A stretch of DNA of 24,588 nucleotides from Bacteroidota bacterium (lineage in GTDB: Bacteria; Bacteroidota; Bacteroidia; Flavobacteriales; Flavobacteriaceae), in NCBI GenBank assembly GCA_023457535.1, contig JAEWLN010000153.1:1-24588 (forward strand), given 5' to 3'. How positions within the stretch are numbered: the first letter of the stretch is position 1; the number at the start of each line of letters is the position of its first letter. Positions 14,679 to 22,798 of the stretch are shown one piece after another. Both the position numbers and the translations under genes were made by a program. Under the pieces are notes generated by a model. That model was not told where the DNA came from and ran no database searches. It worked only from the letters and a program-made list of their open reading frames with translations.

Positions 14679-15047
14679 ATGGCAGAAGAAAAGAAAGTCA
14701 AACACGGCGTGTACAGCATCCTCAAGGCGCGGTACCTGATCAACGAAGACGCCAATGCGGCCAAGAACTGGCGCTTTATCGTGTTCTTGATTTTGCTTGC
14801 CATCATCATGATTGCCAACACGCAGCGGTATGAGCAAAAAGTGTTCAGGATCACTGAACTCACCGGCGAGGTCAAGGAATTGCGGTCGGAATTCGTAGAC
14901 CGCCGGTCTGAGCTCATGCAACTTAAAATGGAATCGACCGTATCGGCGCAAATGGAAGCCAAGCAAATCTTCCCATCGTCCGTGCCGCCGGTCAAGATCA
15001 AAGTAAAGAAAGAAGAAGAAAAAGGATTTTTCCGCAAATTATGGTAA
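14679..15047 (+). CDS. ftsL: FtsL-like cell-division protein
   Basis: A 122-residue bitopic membrane protein. Residues 1-31 are cytoplasmic and basic, a transmembrane helix spans about 32-47 (WRFIVFLILLAIIMIA), and a periplasmic heptad-rich coiled coil follows (LTGEVKELRSEFVDRRSELM). This is the topology of FtsL, which with FtsQ and FtsB activates septal synthesis by FtsW and FtsI. Primary sequence is poorly conserved in this family, so the call rests on topology and on position between rsmH and ftsI. The basic tail KIKVKKEEEKG is typical of the Bacteroidota form. It overlaps ftsI by 7 bp. Confidence 0.85.
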   Translation: MAEEKKVKHGVYSILKARYLINEDANAAKNWRFIVFLILLAIIMIANTQRYEQKVFRITELTGEVKELRSEFVDRRSELMQLKMESTVSAQMEAKQIFPSSVPPVKIKVKKEEEKGFFRKLW

Positions 15048-17050
15048 ACGACGACAAACATATCTCTTACCGGATGTACCTCGTGGCTTTCGCGATGTTC
15101 GTCATTGCTGCGGCCATTGCCATCAAGCTGTGCAACATCCAATGGGTCGAAGGCGATTATTACCGCAAGCTGGCCAAAGAGCGTACGGTGCGCCATTTTG
15201 TGATCCCGGCCAACAAAGGCAATATTTACTCGTCCGATGGCAGTTTGCTCGCCACTTCGATTCCCAATTACGATATCCGGTTCGACGCCGTGGCGCCCAA
15301 GTCTGAGAATTTTGAAAGATTTGTCCGTCCGCTGGCCGACTCACTGTCGGTGTTGTTTGGCAAACCCGCCCATTTTTACCAATCGGAATTGCGCAAGGCA
15401 CGCGCCAACAAAAACCGGTACTATCTGATTGCGCGTGGGCTCAGCTATACCCAATACATGCGCATGAAAACTTTTCCGCTGTTCAGCCTCGGCGCTTTTA
15501 AAGGCGGCATGATCACCGAACAGGAAACCGTCCGCGAATATCCGATAGGCCGCATTGCGTGGCGTACGATCGGTTACGAGCGCGTCAACGAAAGAGGCGA
15601 GAATGTCGGTAAAGGCATCGAATGGGCGTACCGCAAATACCTGAACGGCAAAGACGGCAAAATCCTGAAACAGAAAATCGCCAAAGGCCAATGGAAACCC
15701 ATCCGCGATGTGAATGAAGTCGAACCGCAGGACGGATACGACGTGACGTCGACCATTGACGTTTACATTCAGGACATCGCACACCATGCGCTGCTCAAGC
15801 AATTGCAAAAGTACAAAGCCGATCACGGTTGCGTTGTGGTGATGGAAACCAAAACCGGTTATGTCAAGGCCATTGCCAACCTGGGCCGCAGCACCAAGAA
15901 GGACAGTACGTATTACGAAACGGAAAATTATGCGATCCGCGAATCGCATGAACCGGGCTCGACCTATAAACTCGCCGATCTGATGGCGCTTTTGGAAGAC
16001 AAAAAAGCCGACACCAGCGATGTTTACGACAGCCAGGGCGGCACCATTGTGTACCGCGGCAAAAAAGTGCGCGATTCGCGTGAAGGCGGCTATGGCAAGA
16101 TTTCGCTCGGCCGCGGGTTTGAAGTCTCGTCGAACACCGTGCTGGTCCAGGCGGTGTACGATGCGTACAAGGACAATCCAAAGCAATTTGTCGATCACCT
16201 CAATACATTCGGGCTCAACAAGCCGCTCGGACTCCCTTTTGAAGGCGAGGGAAAGCCGTACATCCCGCAACCGGGCGACAAACACTGGAGCGCGATTTCG
16301 CTGCCATGGATGGCGTTTGGTTACGGTGTTTCGATCACGCCACTCCAAACCCTGGCTTTTTACAATGCGGTGGCCAACAATGGGGAAATGGTCAAGCCGC
16401 AGTTTGTGTCGGAAATCAAAGAATGGAACCGCACGATCAAAAAGTACGACAAAGAAGTCCTCAATCCTAAAATCTGTTCGGACGAAACGCTCAAAAAAGT
16501 ACGCGCCGTACTCGAGAATGTCGTCAAGCGCGGCACGGGTTCCAAATTGTATTCAAAAGATTTTTCGATGGCGGGCAAAACCGGCACAGCGCAGGCCAAT
16601 TACAACCGCAAAGACGGTGTGGAGAAGCATTACATCTCGTCGTTTGTAGGTTATTTTCCGGCGGATCAGCCCAAGTATTCGTGTATCGTCATCGTGCATG
16701 AGCCCAACACGTCGATGAACAACTATTACGGCGCTGACGTGGCCGGTCCGGTTTTCAAGCGTATCGCGCAAAAGATTTTCACCGACGCGCCATCGATGAA
16801 CGAAATCAAAAACCTCGACAAAAAAGACGCAAAAATTGAAAAGCTGTATGCGCAATATTACGATGCGACGCAGCAAAAACACACCACGGTTCCCAACCTC
16901 AAAGGCATGGCCGGGATGGATGCCGTCGCGCTGATGGGCAATCTTGGCATGAAAGTCCGGGTTGTCGGTATCGGAAAAGTCAAAAAGCAATCGATTCTGC
17001 CGGGCCAGAAACTCGACAGGAACGCCACCCTTATACTCGAATTATCGTGA
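15041..17050 (+). CDS. ftsI: Septal peptidoglycan transpeptidase FtsI (PBP3) with one PASTA domain
   Basis: A 669-residue class B penicillin-binding protein that cross-links peptidoglycan at the division site. An N-terminal anchor helix spans about residues 11-30. The dimerisation domain follows. The transpeptidase domain has the SxxK motif S307-TYK, the SxN motif at 363-365 (SSN) and KTGT at 513-516. Residues about 615-668 form a single PASTA domain (TVPNLKGMAGMDAVALMGNLG). The extra PASTA unit makes it longer than E. coli FtsI and resembles PBP2x-like forms of this phylum. All catalytic motifs are intact. The stop overlaps the murE start by 4 bp. Confidence 0.96.
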   Translation: MVNDDKHISYRMYLVAFAMFVIAAAIAIKLCNIQWVEGDYYRKLAKERTVRHFVIPANKGNIYSSDGSLLATSIPNYDIRFDAVAPKSENFERFVRPLADSLSVLFGKPAHFYQSELRKARANKNRYYLIARGLSYTQYMRMKTFPLFSLGAFKGGMITEQETVREYPIGRIAWRTIGYERVNERGENVGKGIEWAYRKYLNGKDGKILKQKIAKGQWKPIRDVNEVEPQDGYDVTSTIDVYIQDIAHHALLKQLQKYKADHGCVVVMETKTGYVKAIANLGRSTKKDSTYYETENYAIRESHEPGSTYKLADLMALLEDKKADTSDVYDSQGGTIVYRGKKVRDSREGGYGKISLGRGFEVSSNTVLVQAVYDAYKDNPKQFVDHLNTFGLNKPLGLPFEGEGKPYIPQPGDKHWSAISLPWMAFGYGVSITPLQTLAFYNAVANNGEMVKPQFVSEIKEWNRTIKKYDKEVLNPKICSDETLKKVRAVLENVVKRGTGSKLYSKDFSMAGKTGTAQANYNRKDGVEKHYISSFVGYFPADQPKYSCIVIVHEPNTSMNNYYGADVAGPVFKRIAQKIFTDAPSMNEIKNLDKKDAKIEKLYAQYYDATQQKHTTVPNLKGMAGMDAVALMGNLGMKVRVVGIGKVKKQSILPGQKLDRNATLILELS

Positions 17051-18510
17051 CCGTACTCAAAGACATATTGTACAAAGTTTCGATCGAAGCTGTCAAAGGT
17101 TCGACAGAGCGCAACATCGGCAAACTCGCTTTCGATTCACGACAAATCGGAACCGACGATGTATTTGTCGCCATCCGCGGCACGGTCTCGGACGGGCATG
17201 ACTTTATCGAAAAGGCCATTTCACTCGGCGCCTCTGTGATCGTATGCGATGCGATGCCGCAAAACCTGCATGATCACGTGACCTATATTCAGGTTCGCGA
17301 TACGAACAAGGCGCTGGCTTATCTGTCGGCGAATTATTTTGGCAATCCGTCGCAAGAGCTCAAACTCGTTGGCATTACCGGCACCAATGGCAAAACGACC
17401 ATTGCTTCGCTGTTGTACCAACTGTTCAAAAGAGCGGGTTTTAAGGTAGGTTTGCTTTCGACGGTCAAAATTCTTGTCGACGAACTCGAGTTCAAAGCCA
17501 CGCACACCACGCCGGATTCCATCACGATCAATAACTTTTTGCGCGATATGGTCGACAGCGGCGTCGATTACTGTTTTATGGAAGTCTCTTCGCACGGCGT
17601 GCACCAAAAGCGCTCGGAAGGATTGCATTTTGCGGGCGGCGTCTTTACAAACCTCTCGCACGACCACCTCGATTACCACCCCACATTTGCCGAATACCGC
17701 GATGTCAAAAAGTCTTTTTTCGACAGCTTGCCCAAATCGGCATTTGCGCTGACCAACGCCGATGATAAGAACGGGCCCGTCATGTTGCAGAACACGCCGG
17801 CACGCAAACGCACTTACGCGCTTAAGTCATACGCCGATTACCGCGCGCAGATCCTGGAGAACCAACTTTCCGGATTGTTGCTCAAGATCAATGACAACGA
17901 GGTTTGGGTGCGTTTGATCGGCACATTCAACGCGTACAATTTACTGGCGATTTACGGCACGGCAGTCGAACTCGGACTGGACAACCTCGAAGTGCTGCGT
18001 TTGCTGAGCGAGCTCGAAAGCGTTTCAGGGCGGTTCCAATATATTGTTTCAAACCAAAAGATTACCGCGATTGTGGATTATGCGCACACGCCCGACGCGC
18101 TCGAAAATGTGCTCGGAACGATCAACGACATCCGCACCAAAAATGAGCAGCTGATCACCGTCGTGGGATGCGGAGGCGACCGCGATAAGACCAAGCGGCC
18201 GGTAATGGCGCACATCGGGTCGGGTTTGAGTGACAAGCTCATCATTACATCCGATAATCCGCGCACCGAGGATCCGATCCAGATCATTGCCGATATGGAG
18301 GCCGGTGTCGAACCGCAAAACTATAAAAAAACCATTGCGATCACCGATCGGAAGCAGGCAATCAAAACCGCTTGCCAACTTGCCAATCCGGGCGATATCA
18401 TCCTGATTGCGGGCAAAGGACACGAAACATATCAGGAAATCAACGGCGTGCGCCACGATTTTGACGACATGAAAATTGTAAAGGAACTGCTCGACGAGCT
18501 TCAAAAATAG
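17047..18510 (+). CDS. murE: UDP-MurNAc-L-Ala-D-Glu: meso-diaminopimelate ligase
   Basis: A 487-residue ATP-dependent Mur ligase adding the third residue of the stem peptide. The ATP loop is GITGTNGKTT (residues 109-118). The substrate blocks HTTPDS, MEVSSHG and NLSHDHLDYH are present. The DNPR motif at 403-406, followed by TEDP, is the signature of enzymes selecting meso-diaminopimelate rather than lysine. The wall should therefore be of the A1-gamma Gram-negative type. The start is GTG at 17047, inside the ftsI stop (GTGA). Length is usual. It is followed 4 bp later by mraY; murF is absent from its usual E. coli place between murE and mraY. Confidence 0.96.
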   Translation: MTVLKDILYKVSIEAVKGSTERNIGKLAFDSRQIGTDDVFVAIRGTVSDGHDFIEKAISLGASVIVCDAMPQNLHDHVTYIQVRDTNKALAYLSANYFGNPSQELKLVGITGTNGKTTIASLLYQLFKRAGFKVGLLSTVKILVDELEFKATHTTPDSITINNFLRDMVDSGVDYCFMEVSSHGVHQKRSEGLHFAGGVFTNLSHDHLDYHPTFAEYRDVKKSFFDSLPKSAFALTNADDKNGPVMLQNTPARKRTYALKSYADYRAQILENQLSGLLLKINDNEVWVRLIGTFNAYNLLAIYGTAVELGLDNLEVLRLLSELESVSGRFQYIVSNQKITAIVDYAHTPDALENVLGTINDIRTKNEQLITVVGCGGDRDKTKRPVMAHIGSGLSDKLIITSDNPRTEDPIQIIADMEAGVEPQNYKKTIAITDRKQAIKTACQLANPGDIILIAGKGHETYQEINGVRHDFDDMKIVKELLDELQK

Positions 18511-18514
18511 AAAT

Positions 18515-19741
18515 ATGTTGTACTATCTTTTCGAATACCTGTACAAAGAGCACAATGTGCCGGGCACGGGCGTGTTCCAATACATCACGTTCCGCTCCGG
18601 GATGGCCGTGATCCTGTCGTTGCTCATTTCGACGATTTATGGCAAGAAGATCATCGGGTTTTTGAGAAGACAGCAGGTAGGGGAGACGGTACGGGAACTC
18701 GGACTGGCTGGGCAAAACGAAAAAGCCGGGACGCCAACGATGGGCGGACTGATCATCATCATCGCCACCCTGATCCCGGTCATATTGTTTACCAAGCTCG
18801 ACAATATTTACGTGATTTTGCTCATTGTGACTACGTTGTGGATGGGAACAATCGGCTTTATCGACGATTATATCAAGATCTTCAAAAAGGACAAGCAGGG
18901 GCTCAAAGGCATTTTTAAGGTCGTCGGGCAAGTAGGCCTGGGCGTGATCGTAGGGACGGTGCTGTATCTGCATCCGGGCGTGACGGTTCGCAAGGAAAAG
19001 CCGGCCACCATTTCGCTGCAGCAAACCGAAGACATGATCCGCGCGGCACCGCTCGAAGAAAAATCAACCGCCACCACGATCCCGTTTTTCAAAAACAACG
19101 AACTCGACTACGCCGATTTGCTCCAATGGATGGGCGACGGCTACGAAAATTGGGCATGGCTCGTATTTATCCCGATTGTGATTTTCATCATTACCGCAGT
19201 GTCCAATGGGGCGAACCTCACGGACGGCATCGATGGGCTTGCCGCGGGTACTTCGGCGATTTCCGTGGTCGCGCTCGGCATTTTCACCTTTGTATCGGGC
19301 AACATTATTTTCTCGAGTTACCTCAATATCATGTACATCCCCAACTCAGGCGAAATGACGGTGTTCATCGCCGCATTTGCCGGGGCGCTGATCGGGTTTT
19401 TATGGTACAATTCCTATCCCGCGGCAGTGTTCATGGGCGACACGGGAAGTTTGACCATTGGCGGCATCATCGCTGTATTGGCCATAGCCGTCAGAAAGGA
19501 ACTCATGATTCCATTGTTGTGCGGGATTTTCCTGGTCGAGAACCTGTCGGTCATGATGCAGGTGGCTTATTTCAAATACACCAAAAAGCGGTTCGGGGAA
19601 GGCCGGCGGATTTTCCTGATGTCGCCGCTGCACCACCATTATCAAAAGAAAGGCTATCACGAAAGCAAGATTGTGACGCGTTTTTGGATCACCGGGATCA
19701 TATTGGCAATCCTGTCCATCGTAACCTTAAAATTGAGATAG
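18515..19741 (+). CDS. mraY: Phospho-MurNAc-pentapeptide transferase MraY
   Basis: A 408-residue polytopic membrane enzyme that transfers phospho-MurNAc-pentapeptide to undecaprenyl phosphate, making lipid I. The catalytic Asp pair is D117-D118 in GFIDDYIK. NLTDGIDGLA (D237, D240) and FMGDTGSL form the Mg and nucleotide site, and PLHHHYQKKG is the His-rich loop. It is about 45 residues longer than E. coli MraY because of a polar insert at about residues 165-215, predicted to be periplasmic and typical of Bacteroidota. murD starts at the base after its stop codon. Confidence 0.97.
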   Translation: MLYYLFEYLYKEHNVPGTGVFQYITFRSGMAVILSLLISTIYGKKIIGFLRRQQVGETVRELGLAGQNEKAGTPTMGGLIIIIATLIPVILFTKLDNIYVILLIVTTLWMGTIGFIDDYIKIFKKDKQGLKGIFKVVGQVGLGVIVGTVLYLHPGVTVRKEKPATISLQQTEDMIRAAPLEEKSTATTIPFFKNNELDYADLLQWMGDGYENWAWLVFIPIVIFIITAVSNGANLTDGIDGLAAGTSAISVVALGIFTFVSGNIIFSSYLNIMYIPNSGEMTVFIAAFAGALIGFLWYNSYPAAVFMGDTGSLTIGGIIAVLAIAVRKELMIPLLCGIFLVENLSVMMQVAYFKYTKKRFGEGRRIFLMSPLHHHYQKKGYHESKIVTRFWITGIILAILSIVTLKLR

Positions 19742-21076
19742 ATGCAGCGACTGGTGATTTTAGGCGGTGGCGAAAGCGGTGTCGGCACGGCAATTTTAGG
19801 CAAGAAAAAAGGATATGACGTTTTTGTGTCCGATTTTGGAAAGATCAAAAACAACTACCGCGAAGTTCTTGAAATTAACGGCATCAAATGGGAGGACGAA
19901 ACCCATACGGAAAAGAAGATCCTGAACGCTGACGTGGTGATGAAAAGCCCCGGCATCCCCGATAAATCGCCCATCGTCAAAAAATTGCGCGAGGCGGGCA
20001 TTCCGGTGATTTCGGAAATCGAGTTCGCCTCAAAACACACCGGCGCAAAAACCGTCGGCATTACCGGCAGCAACGGCAAGACGACCACGACAATGCTGAC
20101 CTATCATTTGCTCAAATCGGCCGGGGTCAATGTCGGGCTCGGCGGCAACATCGGAAAGAGCTTTGCATGGCAGGTCGCCGAAGACAAGTTCGATTGGTAT
20201 GTGCTCGAGCTCTCAAGTTTTCAACTCGACGGCATCATTGAATACAAGCCGGAGATCGCCATCATTACCAATATCAGCCCGGACCATCTCGACCGGTATG
20301 ATTACAAATACGAGAAATACATCGATTCGAAGTTCCGGATCACAATGAATCAGACCCAGGATGATTATCTGATTTACGACGCAGACGACCAAGCCATCGG
20401 AAACTGGCTCCAAAATAACCAAGTAAAAGCCCAATTGATTCCTTTTTCGATCACACAGCATTTCGACAAAGGCGCCTACTTAAAAGACAACAAAATGGAA
20501 GTAAACATCAACGAAGAAGAATTCATCATGGAAACCGAACATATTGCGCTCGAAGGAAAGCACAATATGAAAAATGCAATGGCCGCTACCTCTGTAGCCA
20601 AGCTGATGCAGATTCGCAAGGCAACGATACGCGAAAGCCTTTCCAACTTCCAGGGCGTTGAACACCGATTGGAGAAAGTACTCAAAATCGGCAACGTTCA
20701 ATACATCAACGATTCCAAGGCAACCAACGTCAACGCGACTTTTTTTGCGCTCGACAGCATGACCACGCCGACAGTATGGATCGTAGGCGGCGTGGACAAA
20801 GGCAATGATTATTCAGAACTCATGCCACTGGTGCGCGAGAAAGTCAAAGGCATCATTTGCCTGGGTCTGGACAACAAAAAGATCATCGATGCCTTCGGTG
20901 CTGTCGTGGATGTGATGATCGAGGTCGACAACATGGTCGACGCGGTCCGCATGTCCCAACGCATGAGCGAGAAAGGCGACACGGTTTTGCTCTCGCCGGC
21001 GTGCGCAAGTTTTGACTTGTTTGAGAATTATGAGGACAGAGGCCGTCAGTTTAAGCAGGCGGTGCAGAATCTGTAG
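19742..21076 (+). CDS. murD: UDP-MurNAc-L-Ala: D-glutamate ligase
   Basis: A 444-residue cytoplasmic Mur ligase adding D-Glu to UDP-MurNAc-L-Ala. The N-terminal UDP-binding Rossmann domain has LGGGESGVGTA. The ATP loop is GITGSNGKTT (residues 106-115). Later blocks are LELSSFQLD, NISPDHLDRY, HNMKNAMAA and NDSKATN. Length is usual. There is no gap after mraY, so this is the last gene of the tightly packed half of the cluster; 254 bp of repeat-rich DNA follow before ftsW. Confidence 0.97.
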   Translation: MQRLVILGGGESGVGTAILGKKKGYDVFVSDFGKIKNNYREVLEINGIKWEDETHTEKKILNADVVMKSPGIPDKSPIVKKLREAGIPVISEIEFASKHTGAKTVGITGSNGKTTTTMLTYHLLKSAGVNVGLGGNIGKSFAWQVAEDKFDWYVLELSSFQLDGIIEYKPEIAIITNISPDHLDRYDYKYEKYIDSKFRITMNQTQDDYLIYDADDQAIGNWLQNNQVKAQLIPFSITQHFDKGAYLKDNKMEVNINEEEFIMETEHIALEGKHNMKNAMAATSVAKLMQIRKATIRESLSNFQGVEHRLEKVLKIGNVQYINDSKATNVNATFFALDSMTTPTVWIVGGVDKGNDYSELMPLVREKVKGIICLGLDNKKIIDAFGAVVDVMIEVDNMVDAVRMSQRMSEKGDTVLLSPACASFDLFENYEDRGRQFKQAVQNL

Positions 21077-21077
21077 C

Positions 21078-21105
21078 GTCGAAAGTCAAAGGTCGAAAGT
21101 CGAAA
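21078..21105 (+). repeat. Four 7-bp tandem repeats (GTCGAAA type)
   Basis: Units GTCGAAA, GTCAAAG, GTCGAAA and GTCGAAA start at 21078, 21085, 21092 and 21099, directly after the murD stop. GGCTTGCGGCG (21106-21116) follows, close to AGCTTGCGACG after the array that follows murG. The unit belongs to the same family as the array before murG. Confidence 0.75.
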
Positions 21106-21155
21106 GGCTTGCGGCGCTTGATTTTTAGGAGCCGGGAACCTGCTGTGCGCTTTAT

Positions 21156-21190
21156 CTTTTACGGCCTCCGCTGCGCTGCGGCCGTAAAAG
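21156..21190. repeat. Perfect 11-bp inverted repeat between murD and ftsW
   Basis: CTTTTACGGCC (21156-21166) is the exact reverse complement of GGCCGTAAAAG (21180-21190), with a 13-nt loop TCCGCTGCGCTGC that can pair further. A non-coding tail ending GGGCTAGGG at about 21217 follows. The G/C-rich block contrasts with the A/T-rich heptads after it. It may be a mobile hairpin element of the REP type, or attenuate transcription into ftsW. Confidence 0.65.
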
Positions 21191-21220
21191 GATGCCGCTT
21201 CCATCAGGGCTAGGGTTCAG

Positions 21221-21276
21221 AATTTCAAAATTCATTATTCGTTAATCGACATTCAAACTTGAAAATTGACGAATCA
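21221..21276 (+). repeat. Degenerate heptad array upstream of ftsW
   Basis: Eight successive 7-bp units with a loose NNAWTCA pattern: AATTTCA, AAATTCA, TTATTCG, TTAATCG, ACATTCA, AACTTGA, AAATTGA and CGAATCA, starting at 21221. The period is kept although bases drift. About 55 bp separate it from the ftsW start. I see no convincing TAnnTTTG promoter in this spacer. Confidence 0.55.
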
Positions 21277-21330
21277 CAGATAAAAAGTTGAACCAAGAAC
21301 GCTGAACAACGAATTAAGAAATCACAAGAA

Positions 21331-22662
21331 ATGAAACAACTACTGCAAAGCCTTAAAGGAGACAAAGTCATCTGGACGTTCGTCGCGTTGCTCGCGTTGT
21401 TTTCGTTCATGCCGGTGTTCAGCGCGAGCTCGAACCTGGCGTATATGGGTCACGGCACGGGCAATACGCTCGGGTATCTGGCCAAGCATTTTGTGCACAT
21501 TTGCATCGGCCTGGCCATTATTTACTGGGTGCACAAAGTGCCGTACCATTATTTTCGCGCCATTTCAAAAGTAGCGCTCCCCGTAGTTTGGATCCTGCTT
21601 GCGTACACCCTGATCAAGGGAACCGTCATTGCCGGGGCCAATGCAAGCCGTTGGATCCAGGTGCCGTTCATTGGGATTACGTTTCAAACCTCGACGTTGG
21701 CCTTTATTGTGCTGATGGTTTTTGTCGCGCGGTATCTGTCCAAAAAAAGAGACACGCCACTTACGTTCAAAAATTCGCTGTGGGAACTCTGGACGCCTGT
21801 ATTCATTACGCTTGCGTTCATTTTGCCGGCGAATTTTTCAACCGCCGCGCTGATGTTTTCGATGGTATTGATGTTGACGTTCATTGGGAAATACCCGCTC
21901 AAGTACATCGGGATTATTGTAGGTGCGGGCGTTGCGGCGCTGATGCTGTTCGTTTTGCTGAGCAAGGCGTTCCCCGATTCACGTTTTTTTAGCCGCGTGC
22001 ATACCTGGGAGAGCCGCTTGGAAAGTTTTGCGTCCGATGCGGAACACAAAGACACGGACGACGAACATTACCAGATTGAAAAAGCCAAAATCGCCATCGC
22101 ATCGGGTGGCGTACATGGGCTCGGACCGGGTAAATCGGTGCAAAAGAACTTCCTGCCGCAATCGTCCTCGGATTTTATCTATGCGATCATCGTCGAAGAA
22201 TACGGGCTCATCGGCGGATTTATTGTGCTTGGGCTCTACATGCTGCTGTTTTTCAGGTTTATCGTCGCGGCGCACAAAGCCAATACGTTATTTGGTAAGC
22301 TCGTCGTGGTAGGCGTCGGGTTCCCCATCGTATTCCAGGCGCTGATCAACATGGCGGTCGCCGTAGAATTGCTTCCGGTGACCGGGCAAACGCTGCCGCT
22401 TATCTCATCGGGCGGAAGCTCAATCTGGATGACGTGCATTGCTTTGGGCATCATCATCGGTGTGACCAAAAAAGAAGAGGAAATCGCAGCCGAGAAAGAA
22501 GAAAAGGAAAAACGCGAAGAAACGCTGCGCCGCATGATCGACGCGCAAATCAAACGCGAGGAAGAAGCCGAAGCAGCGCTTGCCCAACAGGAACTTGCGC
22601 GCAACGGCGGATATTCAATAGAGGACAAAACCAATCCGATGAATGCGGTTTTTGGGAAATAA
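21331..22662 (+). CDS. ftsW: Septal peptidoglycan glycosyltransferase FtsW (SEDS family)
   Basis: A 443-residue integral membrane protein of the SEDS family, which polymerises lipid II at the septum together with FtsI. About ten hydrophobic helices are visible. Family landmarks are GANASRWIQVP, the large extracellular loop with SRVHTWESRL and HYQIEKAKIAIASGGVHGLGPG, then DFIYAIIVEEYGLIGG and LPVTGQTLPLISSGGSS. A charged, Glu/Lys/Arg-rich cytoplasmic tail of about 65 residues follows the last helix, longer than in E. coli. The ATG at 21331 leads into MKQLLQSLKGDKVIW, a normal start for relatives. It lies in its own repeat-bounded segment of the cluster. Confidence 0.95.
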   Translation: MKQLLQSLKGDKVIWTFVALLALFSFMPVFSASSNLAYMGHGTGNTLGYLAKHFVHICIGLAIIYWVHKVPYHYFRAISKVALPVVWILLAYTLIKGTVIAGANASRWIQVPFIGITFQTSTLAFIVLMVFVARYLSKKRDTPLTFKNSLWELWTPVFITLAFILPANFSTAALMFSMVLMLTFIGKYPLKYIGIIVGAGVAALMLFVLLSKAFPDSRFFSRVHTWESRLESFASDAEHKDTDDEHYQIEKAKIAIASGGVHGLGPGKSVQKNFLPQSSSDFIYAIIVEEYGLIGGFIVLGLYMLLFFRFIVAAHKANTLFGKLVVVGVGFPIVFQALINMAVAVELLPVTGQTLPLISSGGSSIWMTCIALGIIIGVTKKEEEIAAEKEEKEKREETLRRMIDAQIKREEEAEAALAQQELARNGGYSIEDKTNPMNAVFGK

Positions 22663-22671
22663 ACGTTAGAT

Positions 22672-22788
22672 GTCGAACGGCGAAAGTCGTAAAGGCATAA
22701 AGTCGAAAGTCATAAAGTCATAAAGGCATAAAGTCGTAAAGTCATAAAGTCAGAAAGGCATAAAGTCGTAAAGTCGTAAAGTCATAAA
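22672..22788 (+). repeat. Fifteen-unit tandem array of 7-8 bp repeats between ftsW and murG
   Basis: The spacer is almost entirely units of consensus GTCRTAAA. They run GTCGAAC (22672), GGCGAAA (22679), GTCGTAAA (22686), GGCATAAA (22694), GTCGAAA (22702), then ten 8-mers from 22709 to 22788 that are GTCATAAA, GTCGTAAA, GGCATAAA or GTCAGAAA. Three units are 7 bp, the rest 8 bp. It ends 10 bp before the murG start codon. A second-order pattern is visible: GGCATAAA recurs at 22694, 22725 and 22757, about every four units. There is no long conserved repeat with unique spacers, so it is not a CRISPR. Confidence 0.9.
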
Positions 22789-22798
22789 AGCAGGGCAA

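Noticed and set aside
14109..14966. Antisense open frame of 285 codons across rsmH and ftsL
   Set aside because: It spans two real genes and their junction, and has no motif or promoter.
15341..16348. Antisense open frame of 335 codons opposite ftsI
   Set aside because: It covers the catalytic region of ftsI, has no recognisable domain and arises from codon bias on the other strand.
22672..22788. CRISPR array
   Set aside because: Units are only 7-8 bp, contiguous and degenerate, without spacers or nearby cas genes.
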